Source: Clostridiales bacterium (lineage in GTDB: Bacteria; Bacillota_A; Clostridia; Christensenellales; CAG-917). From it: a stretch of 7,094 nt of DNA. Of this stretch, positions 1 to 7,081 are shown piece after piece; position 1 is the stretch's first letter; each line of letters begins with the position of its first letter. Location: contig JAITEJ010000088.1 of the NCBI GenBank assembly GCA_031282095.1, positions 1-7,094 of the forward strand. Direction: 5' to 3'. The translations under genes and the position numbers were made by a program. Below the pieces are notes generated by a model. It saw only the letters and a list, made by a program, of their open reading frames with translations, made no database searches and was not told the origin of the DNA.

Positions 1-54
1 GTAACATATTTTCAGCGGTTTTCACAAAAAACACTTCCATTTTATCGCAAAGTA

Positions 55-63
55 TGCTATTAT
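55..63 (+). promoter_or_regulatory. Probable extended -10 promoter of the pyr operon
   Basis: The sequence TGCTATTAT has a TG dinucleotide one base before a TATTAT hexamer, which differs from TATAAT at one position, and it sits in the only clearly AT-rich stretch before pyrB. No good -35 element lies 16-18 bases upstream; TTCACA at 21-26 resembles TTGACA but is too far away. The site therefore fits the extended -10 class. Transcription would start near 70 and give a leader of about 240 bases. This is inferred from motif and position only. Confidence 0.45.
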
Positions 64-69
64 AAATGT

Positions 70-310
70 GATTTATGCTGTATTTGAGGGTATAGGGTGC
101 GTTTGTCCGCGAAAGACAGTCGCAAATAACGCCGCCGGAACAGGGATAATGACGAATGAAGCCGCGACGAAAGCTTTCCGGCTCGGAACCTTGTGTACGC
201 CGGCTCTCTCTCACGAAGTATGCGGGCAAATTCCGATAGGCGGGCGCAAGGGGCGGATCGGCTTATTAAAAAGATAAAAATTGTACGCCGGAAGACGTAT
301 AGGGTATAAA
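70..310 (+). other. Long pyrB leader, no supported gene
   Basis: This stretch between the likely promoter and pyrB is GC-rich and holds only weak inverted repeats: TGTC/GACA (104-107 with 115-118), CCGGC/GCCGG (178-182 with 199-203) and CCGAT/ATCGG (233-237 with 257-261). None is followed by a T-run, so no intrinsic terminator is visible. I could not find the PyrR-binding loop consensus of Bacillus pyr leaders. An 11-base motif, GTACGCCGG preceded by GT or TT, occurs at 193-203 and again at 281-291. An open frame at 68-277 (ATG option at 149, 42 codons) has a poor ribosome binding site and no recognisable product. The length suggests regulation at the RNA level, but no mechanism can be named. 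Confidence 0.4.
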
Positions 311-1222
311 ATGTTTAAAAATTTGCTTAACATTCAGCATCTTTCCGCCGAAGAAATCTCTCTTATAATGAAAAAGGCGTCGGAGATGAAAACGGATTTG
401 GATAACGAGACCGTCGACGTAAACGCCTTGCGCGGTAAGAACATCGTCACACTTTTTTACGAGAACAGCACGAGGACGCGCACAAGCTTCGAGAACGCGG
501 GGAAATTTTTGGGCGCGAACGTGACCGGCATATCCATCGCCAACAGCAGCGTGCAGAAGGGCGAAAGCCTTATCGACACGGGCAGGACGTTGGACGCCTT
601 AAGCACGCACCTTATAGTCATACGCCACAGCGCGTCGGGCGCGGCAAATCTGCTTGCCGACAATGTGCGCGCTAAAATTATAAACGCAGGCGACGGAATG
701 CACGAGCATCCTACGCAGGCGCTGTTGGACATGTTTACGGTTTTGCTGCACTACGGCACGTTTAAAGGGCTGAAGATCGCGATTTTGGGAGACATTAAGC
801 ATAGCCGCGTAGTTCGCAGCAATATTTGGGGCTTTTCCAAAATGGGCGCGGAGGTGGTCGTTTACGGTCCGTCTACGCTGATCCCGGACGGCATAGATAA
901 GATGCCGTGCAAGGTCGCTTGTTCCGTAAAGGACGCCGTGTCGGACGCGGACGCGGTCATGGGGCTTCGCATTCAGTTGGAGCGTCAGCAAAAGGGTTTG
1001 TTTCCAAGCATATCCGAATACAAAAAATATTTCGGCATAGACGAAGCCGCGTTAGCGTACACGAAACCGCGCGCTATAGTTATGCATCCCGGACCCGTAA
1101 ACCGCAACGTAGAGATGGCGAGCGAAATCATCGACGGCGAAAGAAGCGTCATTAACGAACAGGTAAGTAACGGTCAGGCCGTCCGTATGGCGCTGCTGAA
1201 GCTGATGCTGAAAGGCGAATGA
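311..1222 (+). CDS. pyrB: Aspartate carbamoyltransferase, catalytic chain
   Basis: The 303-residue protein joins carbamoyl phosphate to L-aspartate to give N-carbamoyl-aspartate, the committed cytoplasmic step of pyrimidine synthesis. Visible are the carbamoyl-phosphate loop STRTRT (53-58), the Lys supplied across the trimer interface in SSVQKGES (K83), R105, HPTQ (H133, Q136), GDIKHSR (R166), the aspartate-binding R220 and Q222 in GLRIQLER, and the HPGPVNR loop (259-265). All expected active-site residues are present and the length is normal. The sequence resembles the Bacillus-type enzyme. No pyrI regulatory chain follows, so it probably works as a plain trimer. The ATG at 311 was chosen because AGGG lies six bases upstream and MFKNLLNIQHLS is the typical family start. 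An in-frame TTG at 281 lacks a ribosome binding site. pyrC follows after 28 bases, which supports co-transcription. Confidence 0.97.
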   Translation: MFKNLLNIQHLSAEEISLIMKKASEMKTDLDNETVDVNALRGKNIVTLFYENSTRTRTSFENAGKFLGANVTGISIANSSVQKGESLIDTGRTLDALSTHLIVIRHSASGAANLLADNVRAKIINAGDGMHEHPTQALLDMFTVLLHYGTFKGLKIAILGDIKHSRVVRSNIWGFSKMGAEVVVYGPSTLIPDGIDKMPCKVACSVKDAVSDADAVMGLRIQLERQQKGLFPSISEYKKYFGIDEAALAYTKPRAIVMHPGPVNRNVEMASEIIDGERSVINEQVSNGQAVRMALLKLMLKGE

Positions 1223-1250
1223 ACACGGATGAAGGTTGGAAGTGAATTTT

Positions 1251-2525
1251 ATGAGCGTTACGTTAATTAAAAATGCCTTAATGGGCGGCGAAAGCCGCGA
1301 CATACTCATAGACGGCGGCAGAATAAGGAAGATCGCAGAAAAAATTTCCGCCAAGGCGGACAGGGTGATAGACGCGGAAAAACGCTTGACCGCGCTTCCG
1401 GCGTTCGTCGATTTGCACGCGCATCTTCGCGAGCCCGGCTTCGAGGGCAAAGAAACCATAAGGAGCGGGCTGCGCGCCGCCGTTAACGGCGGCTATTCCG
1501 TCGTGTGCTGCATGCCGAACACGAATCCCGTCATAGACAACGAATACATCATCAGATATATCTACGACCGCGCCGCGGAGTTGAAGCTTGCCCGGCTTTA
1601 TGTAATAGGCTCGGTGACCAAAGGATCCGAGGGGCAGCTTTTGGCGGACATAGGAAAGATGAAAGAAGCGGGCGTCGTGGCGATAAGCGACGACGGCAGA
1701 CCCGTAGAGAACGCCAACATAATGCGCCTTGCGATGGAATACGCCAAAGACTTCGATATGCCCGTAACGAGTCATTGCGAGGAACTGTCCGTCGTGGACG
1801 GCGGCGTGGCGAACGAAGGTTATCACGCGACCTTGGCGGGTTTGAAGGGAATTTCCAGAGCCGCAGAGGAAATTATGACCGCGCGCGACATAGTGCTCGC
1901 GGACGCGCTGAATACGCGGATACACATAGCGCACGTCAGTACGAAAGGAGCCGTAAGGCTTATACGCGACGCCAAACGGAGCGGCATAAGGGTCACCGCC
2001 GAAACCTGCCCTCATTACTTTGCGGGTACGGACGAATTGATTTTAAACTACGACACCAACGCCAAGGTCAATCCGCCGCTCAGGACGGAAGAGGACAGGC
2101 TGGCGATCATAGAGGCGTTAAAGGACGGCACCGTCGACGCGATAGCCACCGACCACGCGCCGCACCGCATAAGCGACAAAGCGTGCGAATTTAACCTCGC
2201 CGCAAACGGCATCAGCGGAATCGAAACCGCATACGCGCTGTCTTACACATATCTCGTTAAGAGCGGCGCGATTACGCTTGAAAAACTGTCGCGGCTCATG
2301 ACGGCGCGCCCCGCGGAAATTTTCGGCTTGGAATGCGGCAGGCTGGAAGAAAACGGTTTGGCGGATATAGTTCTCGCGGATAACCGCACGGAATATACAA
2401 TAGATAAAAACGAGTTCTTGTCCAAAGGCAAAAATACTCCCTTTCACGGCTTCGGCGTCGTCGGACGCATAGTATATACGATTGTCGGCGGCGAGGTCGT
2501 CAAGGATGAAAACGGCGTAAAATAA
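1251..2525 (+). CDS. pyrC: Dihydroorotase, class I zinc amidohydrolase
   Basis: The 424-residue protein cyclises N-carbamoyl-aspartate to dihydroorotate, the step after PyrB. It has the amidohydrolase TIM-barrel signatures in order: DLHAHLREPG (54-63; zinc ligands H56 and H58, substrate Arg R60), the MPNTNP loop (88-93), SDDGRP with the bridging Asp D148, TSHCEE with H175, HIAHVS with H228, the substrate loop VNPPLR (273-278), and ATDHAPH with catalytic D301 and H305. Every metal-binding and catalytic position of the Bacillus class I enzyme is kept. The aspartate at 148, where other amidohydrolases have carboxylated Lys, is typical of this class. The ATG at 1251 was chosen because GGAAGTGA (1238-1245) sits five bases upstream; an in-frame TTG at 1236 overlaps that site. 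It lies 28 bases after pyrB. Confidence 0.97.
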   Translation: MSVTLIKNALMGGESRDILIDGGRIRKIAEKISAKADRVIDAEKRLTALPAFVDLHAHLREPGFEGKETIRSGLRAAVNGGYSVVCCMPNTNPVIDNEYIIRYIYDRAAELKLARLYVIGSVTKGSEGQLLADIGKMKEAGVVAISDDGRPVENANIMRLAMEYAKDFDMPVTSHCEELSVVDGGVANEGYHATLAGLKGISRAAEEIMTARDIVLADALNTRIHIAHVSTKGAVRLIRDAKRSGIRVTAETCPHYFAGTDELILNYDTNAKVNPPLRTEEDRLAIIEALKDGTVDAIATDHAPHRISDKACEFNLAANGISGIETAYALSYTYLVKSGAITLEKLSRLMTARPAEIFGLECGRLEENGLADIVLADNRTEYTIDKNEFLSKGKNTPFHGFGVVGRIVYTIVGGEVVKDENGVK

Positions 2526-2713
2526 AGACGGAAAATCTTCTGCGGTTGTTCGGTCCGCTTAGGTAAATCAATCCTTCTCGGCGCGCCGTACCGAGGCGGC
2601 TGTCCCCGAAGCGTTCTTGTCGAACCGGGACGCATGCCGGATTTTATAAACGGGAGGGCTTGTCGTCCCGACCGAAAGAAAAGCATATTTCCCTTCCCAA
2701 AGGAGCTAGCGCT
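2526..2713 (+). promoter_or_regulatory. pyrC-pyrF spacer with alternative hairpins
   Basis: This 188-base gap has no gene. It contains a hairpin CTCGG/CCGAG (2577-2581 with 2591-2595, nine-base loop). A second hairpin has two stacked parts: GTCCC/GGGAC (2602-2606 with 2627-2631) enclosing GTTC/GAAC (2613-2616 with 2622-2625). The same GGGAC can instead pair downstream in a perfect 7-bp stem, CGGGACG/CGTCCCG (2626-2632 with 2664-2670), so the two folds exclude each other. CTTGTCG is repeated at 2616-2622 and 2659-2665. No T-run follows any stem, so this is not an intrinsic terminator. The pyrF ribosome binding site AAAGGAG (2699-2705) lies outside both folds. The repeats are seen directly; a regulatory role is inference. 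Confidence 0.35.
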
Positions 2714-3655
2714 ATGATAATAGATAAACTTGTAGACGCAATCAAAGCCAAGAGAAATCCGACCGCTTTAGGTTTGGATACCTCGATCGATTGCCTGCCT
2801 CTGAACATAAGGAATAAGTGCTTCACGCCCTATGACGCGGCGCGTCAGATCACCGATCACAATATCAGGCTGATTAACGCTTTAAAGTATATAGTTCCGG
2901 CGGTTAAAGTGCAGGTCGCGTATTACGAGATATTCGGATACGACGGAATGAAAGCGTTCTCCGACACGCTCGAATACGCTAAAGCGTGCGGGCTGATAAC
3001 TATTGCGGACGTCAAGCGCAACGACATAGGATCGACGGCGGAAGCGTACGCGCAAGCATATCTTTCCGGCGTCACTCTGACGACGCAGGAAAAAGACGGG
3101 GCGCCTTTCGTTTCCAAAAAATTCACTTGCTTCGACAGCGATTTCATAACCGTCAACGGTTATTTGGGGTATGACGGCATAAAACCGTTTGTTACGGCGT
3201 GCAGGGAAAACGATAAAGGCATTTTCGTGTTGGTAAAAACCAGTAACGAAAGCAGCGGAGAGATTCAGGATTTGAATTTACGCGGAAATACGGGTACGGT
3301 TTACCGCCGTATGGCCAAACTCGTTTCGGAGTGGGGCGCGTCTTTAAAGGGCGCGAGCGCGTTCAGTTCGGTGGGGGCGGTCGTAGGCGCGACCTATCCC
3401 GATCAGGCGGAGGAGCTGCGCAGGGCGTTTCCCGGCATGTTCTTCCTTATTCCCGGTTACGGCGCGCAGGGAGGGACGGCGGCGTCTTTAAAGCCTTTTT
3501 TCCGCGACGACGGAACGGGCGGCATCGTCAATAACAGCCGCGGGATTTTAAAGGCATGGCAAAATCCCGCGTATCAAGGCAGATCAGTCCTCGACGCCGC
3601 GGTAAAAGCCGCGGAAGATATGGCGAAGGATTTGCGGTTCGCGTTGGATTTATGA
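2714..3655 (+). CDS. pyrF: Orotidine 5'-phosphate decarboxylase, type 2
   Basis: The 313-residue protein decarboxylates OMP to UMP, the last step of the pathway. The barrel motifs are clear: GLDT (20-23), the catalytic-tetrad Lys in AVKVQ (K65), DVKRND (99-104, containing D99, K101 and D104), TVNGYLGYDGIKPF (147-160), the phosphate-gripper region PGYGAQGG (247-254), and NNSRGI near 273-278 with the phosphate-binding Arg. It is about 70 residues longer than the E. coli-type enzyme. That length, and the DVKRNDIGSTAEAYA wording, match the type 2 subfamily found in clostridia and actinobacteria. The ATG at 2714 was chosen because AAAGGAG lies eight bases upstream and MIIDKL is the usual start. 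An upstream in-frame TTG at 2660 has no ribosome binding site. Nothing looks degraded. Confidence 0.96.
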   Translation: MIIDKLVDAIKAKRNPTALGLDTSIDCLPLNIRNKCFTPYDAARQITDHNIRLINALKYIVPAVKVQVAYYEIFGYDGMKAFSDTLEYAKACGLITIADVKRNDIGSTAEAYAQAYLSGVTLTTQEKDGAPFVSKKFTCFDSDFITVNGYLGYDGIKPFVTACRENDKGIFVLVKTSNESSGEIQDLNLRGNTGTVYRRMAKLVSEWGASLKGASAFSSVGAVVGATYPDQAEELRRAFPGMFFLIPGYGAQGGTAASLKPFFRDDGTGGIVNNSRGILKAWQNPAYQGRSVLDAAVKAAEDMAKDLRFALDL

Positions 3656-3742
3656 TGTCACCGCGGGATATATAAGTAAGCCGATTTGCGGATTTCGGGA
3701 AAATATTGTTTTTCTTGAGCGCAGTCGGGCAGAGGTTTTAGT

Positions 3743-6700
3743 ATGTCTTTTAAAAAGATATTGATTATAGGAAGCGGCGCGGCGGTCATAGGGCAGTCCG
3801 CCGAATACGATTACGCGGCGACGGAAGCGGCGCGCGTTTTTAGAGCGCGCGGTATAGAAACGATCGTCGCGGACGGCAACGCGGCGGCGGTTCACACTGA
3901 CGTCGCGGCGGCGGACGGCGTATACGCGGAGCCGCTCAAAACGGACGTTATAAAGAGCGTAATCGAGGCGGAGAAACCCGACGCGGTTTATACGGCGGCG
4001 GGCGGAGGCGTTGCGTTGCGCATAGCGACGGAGCTTGCGGACGGCGGTTATTTGCGCCGTGCGGGGATCGGGCTTATAGGCGTATCCGCGGAAACGGCGA
4101 AAGCGGCGAAAGAGCGCGAGCTTTTTAAAAATACGGTGGCGTCCGCGGGCGAGCCCTATTTGGAAAATACGGTTGCCGGCAGCTTAAGGGAAGTGGAGGC
4201 TTTTGCGGAAAGCGCGGGTTATCCCGTATTCGTACGTCCCGCCGATGTGTTCGGTTCGGCGTCCGGCGCTATCGCGGCGAACGACGCCGAGCTTAAATGC
4301 GCGGCGGAGGCGGCGATTAAAGAAAGCCGTTTCGGGGAAATACTCATCGAAAAAAGCGTAGCCGGCGACAAGGAAATAGAAATAGAAATCATAAGGGACG
4401 CCGCGGGGCGTTCCGTAGTTATCGCCGTCGCGGAAAATTTGGACGCGTGCGGAGTTAACCCCGGCGACAGCACGGTGGTTATCCCCTGTTGCACTCTCAG
4501 TAAAAAGCAAACCGAAACGCTGAAAGCCGCCGCCGTAAAATTAGCGGACGCTTTCGGCATAACCGGCACTTGCAACATACGGTTCGCCGTGTCGGGGAAT
4601 AATTATTACGTGACGGACGTTAATCCCGGCTATTCGCGGAACTCCGCGCTTGCCGAGAGGGCGACGGGGTATCCCGTAGCGGCGGCGGCGGCGGGCGCCG
4701 CGCTCGGGGACGGCGCCGATAAATACGCTTTCCCGTATGCGGAAACGAGTGCGTACGAAACGCCGTCGGCGGGCGCGGTGGCGGTGCGCATTCCGCGCTG
4801 GCCGTTTAATAAATTCACGGAGGCCAACCGTAAGTTGAGCGCGGTGATGAAATCCACGGGGGAAATCGTTGGTTTAGGCGCGACCTTCGAGGAAGCGTTC
4901 AATAAGGCGGTCAGGTCGTTGGAACTGGGGAATTTGGGAGCGGTTTTCGGGGCGTACGGCGCGCTTACCGACGAGGAAATAAGGAACCGCCTCGCCGTGA
5001 CTGACGACGAAAGGCTTTTCATAATAATACAGGCGCTGCTTCGCGGCATGAATATAAAAAAGGTCGCGGAAACCGTGCGTATAGACGTTTGGTTTATAGA
5101 AAAACTGGCGGGTATAACGAAACTTGAAAACGAGATACGCAATAAGGGTAAGGGATTCATCACCGCGAACAATTTGCAGCGGGCTAAAAAATGCGGTTTC
5201 TCCGATATGCAGATAGCCTCGCTTGCCGGAACCGACGCGAAAACCGTAAGGGACGCGAGAGAGAAATTTAACATCGTTCCCTCATATGCGGAATTGCCCT
5301 CCGGCGCGCGCTATTCCACCTACAACGGCGGCAAGGCGGCGGACGCGCGCGGAGATAAAACGGCGGTCGTAATAGGCGGCGGCCCTTTCAGAATAGGGCA
5401 GGGTTTGGAATTTGATTACGCGGCGGTAAAGTGCGCGGCGGCGTTAAAGGGGGAGGGTTACTCCGTAGTTTTAATAAACTGCAACCCCGCGGCGCCGTCT
5501 ACGGGCGCGTCCGCCGCCGACAGAATATATTTGGAACCGCTTACGGACGAAGACGTTCTTAACGTGCTAGCGGCGGAAAAGCCGTGCGGCGTAGTCGTAC
5601 AATGCGGCGGACGTTCGGCGGCTAAGCTGGGTAAAGCGGTCGTGAGCGCGGGCTATACCGTGTTCGGAACGCACCCCGACGACGTCGCGCGCGCCGAGGA
5701 CGATAAGAGCTTTGATGAAATACTGCGCGGATTGGAGCTTATCCGCCCGCAGAGCAGGACGGCGGCGGCGGTTTCGGACGCGGTTTCCGCCGCCGAGGAG
5801 TTGGGCTTTCCCGTGATATTGCGTCCCGGTCGGATATTCTCAGGCAGGGGCATGGAAATTGCCTATAGCGCCGCCGACGTAAAGGATTTTACGGAAGCGG
5901 CGGGTATATCGAGTGAAAATCCCGTAAAAATCGACAAATACATAATCGGAATGGAAATTGAGTTGGACGCCGTTTCGGACGGCGGCGACGTGTTGATTCC
6001 CGGCATAATGGAGCATATAGAGCGCGCGGGCGTCCACAGCGGCGACAGCATAACGGTGTATCCTTCTCTGCATATAAGCGCGGAAAAAACGCGGGAAATC
6101 GTCGCGGCGGTCGGCAAAGCGGCGCGCGCGTTGAATATAAAGGGTTTAATAAACTTTCAGTTCATCATCTCCAACAATTTAGGCGGCAAGCTTTACCTTA
6201 TAGAGGCGGGAGCGCGCGCATCGCGTACCGTCCCTTTTATAAGCAAGATTACGGGGATTCCCGCGGTCGCGCTCGCGGTCAAGTGTATGTTGGGCGCGAA
6301 GTTGGACGATCTCGGCTACGGCTCCGGTTTATACCGTCTGAGCGGCGCGTATTCCGTTAAAGCGCCGGTCTTTTCCAACGAAAAACTGCCGGATTTGGAA
6401 ATAAGCGCGAGTCCCGAAATGAAAAGCACGGGAGCGGTGATGGGTATAGCGGAAACCTATCCCGAAGCCCTTTTAAAAGCTCTCATAGCTTCGGGCATCA
6501 AGATAAAGCGCGGTTCGGGCGTACTTTTAAGCGTTTCCGAAAGCTTTAAGCCGGAAATTCTGGACAGCGCGCGGGAATTCGATTCCATGGGCTTCAAGAT
6601 ATTCGCCACCGAGGGAACGTCTAAGTTTCTCGCCGAAAACGGCATTCATTCGATCGCGGTCAGCAAGCTTGACCAACGCAACAACGGCGATATAACGTAT

Positions 6701-6913
6701 CTTTTAAAGAAAGGCATCATCGAATTGGTGGTCAACACTCCCACAAAGGGCAGAGGACCGTCGCGCGACGGTTTTAAAATCCGCCGCGCCGCCGTTGAGG
6801 CGGGCATTCCGTGCCTAACCAGCGTGGACACCGCGAACGCTCTTTGTAAAGCGCTACTGCTGAACAAAAGCGAAAAGGACTTGAAGCCGATTTCACTGAA
6901 CGATATAGACTGA
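3743..6913 (+). CDS. carB: Divergent carbamoyl-phosphate synthase large subunit homologue
   Basis: The 1056-residue protein has the full CarB architecture: ATP-grasp half 1 (about 1-395), oligomerisation domain (about 396-535), ATP-grasp half 2 (about 540-925) and an MGS-like allosteric domain (about 926-1056, with VVNTPTKGR and DGFKIRRAAVE). AGAGG lies seven bases before the ATG. CarB normally makes carbamoyl phosphate from bicarbonate, two ATP and ammonia supplied by CarA. Here many active-site residues differ (E. coli numbering from memory). In half 1, E208 is K204, H243 is N239, Q285 is R280, E299 is D292, R303 is G296, and the glycine loop GGSGGG is GSASGA. In half 2, R675 is D654, N843 is G823 and GGRAM is SGRGM, while R715, D753, E761, H781, H788, Q829 and E841 equivalents remain. 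The linker before half 2 lacks the usual VDTCAAEF segment, about ten residues. The frame is intact and the other signatures persist, so it is not a simple pseudogene. carA is absent from the 87-base upstream gap. It may be a non-canonical paralogue; family membership is certain, activity is not. Confidence 0.9.
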   Translation: MSFKKILIIGSGAAVIGQSAEYDYAATEAARVFRARGIETIVADGNAAAVHTDVAAADGVYAEPLKTDVIKSVIEAEKPDAVYTAAGGGVALRIATELADGGYLRRAGIGLIGVSAETAKAAKERELFKNTVASAGEPYLENTVAGSLREVEAFAESAGYPVFVRPADVFGSASGAIAANDAELKCAAEAAIKESRFGEILIEKSVAGDKEIEIEIIRDAAGRSVVIAVAENLDACGVNPGDSTVVIPCCTLSKKQTETLKAAAVKLADAFGITGTCNIRFAVSGNNYYVTDVNPGYSRNSALAERATGYPVAAAAAGAALGDGADKYAFPYAETSAYETPSAGAVAVRIPRWPFNKFTEANRKLSAVMKSTGEIVGLGATFEEAFNKAVRSLELGNLGAVFGAYGALTDEEIRNRLAVTDDERLFIIIQALLRGMNIKKVAETVRIDVWFIEKLAGITKLENEIRNKGKGFITANNLQRAKKCGFSDMQIASLAGTDAKTVRDAREKFNIVPSYAELPSGARYSTYNGGKAADARGDKTAVVIGGGPFRIGQGLEFDYAAVKCAAALKGEGYSVVLINCNPAAPSTGASAADRIYLEPLTDEDVLNVLAAEKPCGVVVQCGGRSAAKLGKAVVSAGYTVFGTHPDDVARAEDDKSFDEILRGLELIRPQSRTAAAVSDAVSAAEELGFPVILRPGRIFSGRGMEIAYSAADVKDFTEAAGISSENPVKIDKYIIGMEIELDAVSDGGDVLIPGIMEHIERAGVHSGDSITVYPSLHISAEKTREIVAAVGKAARALNIKGLINFQFIISNNLGGKLYLIEAGARASRTVPFISKITGIPAVALAVKCMLGAKLDDLGYGSGLYRLSGAYSVKAPVFSNEKLPDLEISASPEMKSTGAVMGIAETYPEALLKALIASGIKIKRGSGVLLSVSESFKPEILDSAREFDSMGFKIFATEGTSKFLAENGIHSIAVSKLDQRNNGDITYLLKKGIIELVVNTPTKGRGPSRDGFKIRRAAVEAGIPCLTSVDTANALCKALLLNKSEKDLKPISLNDID

Positions 6914-7081
6914 CGGACGCCGACGCGTTTTTCAAGACGCTAAAGCAGGATAAAAGCGGAAGGGACTTGAAGCCGATTTCACTGAACGATATAGACTGAC
7001 GGACGCCGACGCGTTTTTCAAGACGCTAAAGCAGGATAAAAGCGGAAGGGACTTGAGGGCGATTAAAATGAAAGATATATA
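6910..7081 (+). repeat. 86-bp direct tandem repeat, two copies
   Basis: Copy A is 6910-6995 and copy B is 6996-7081, each starting CTGACGGACGCC; a third CTGACG at 7082 marks the end. The first 61 bases of the copies are identical. The last 25 differ at seven positions. Those last 25 bases of copy A (6971-6995) are identical to the carB 3' end at 6885-6909, so copy A is a chimera of the carB tail and the copy B body. The period is not a multiple of three, so each unit lies in a different frame. The tract begins inside the carB stop region, where CTGA at 6910-6913 overlaps the TGA. Confidence 0.95.

Noticed and set aside
68..277. Small plus-strand open frame (69 codons, or 42 from ATG 149) upstream of pyrB
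   Set aside because: The GTG start lies at the predicted transcription start with no ribosome binding site. The ATG at 149 has only CAGGG three bases away. The peptide has no recognisable features.
1278..2015. 245-codon minus-strand frame across pyrC
   Set aside because: It lies wholly inside a certain gene on the other strand, has no recognisable domain, and is explained by the codon bias of pyrC.
2585..2602. PyrR-like binding loop in the pyrC-pyrF gap (ACCGAGGCGGCT)
   Set aside because: It shares only CC and GAGGC with the consensus and the spacing of the key bases is wrong.
2617..2650. Internal promoter before pyrF (TTGTCG and TATAAA)
   Set aside because: The spacer between the two hexamers is 22 bases, too long for a sigma-70 promoter.
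3681..3698. Possible terminator hairpin CCGA/TCGG after pyrF
   Set aside because: The stem is only four pairs and no T-run follows directly; it would also separate carB from the operon without other support.
4630..5274. 214-codon minus-strand frame across carB
   Set aside because: It is Ser/Ala-rich low-complexity sequence mirroring the GC-rich carB codons, with no independent start signal.
6883..6999. Programmed frameshift extending CarB into copy A
   Set aside because: There is no slippery heptamer with a downstream structure, and the extension would merely repeat the C-terminal tail; a recombination relic explains it better.
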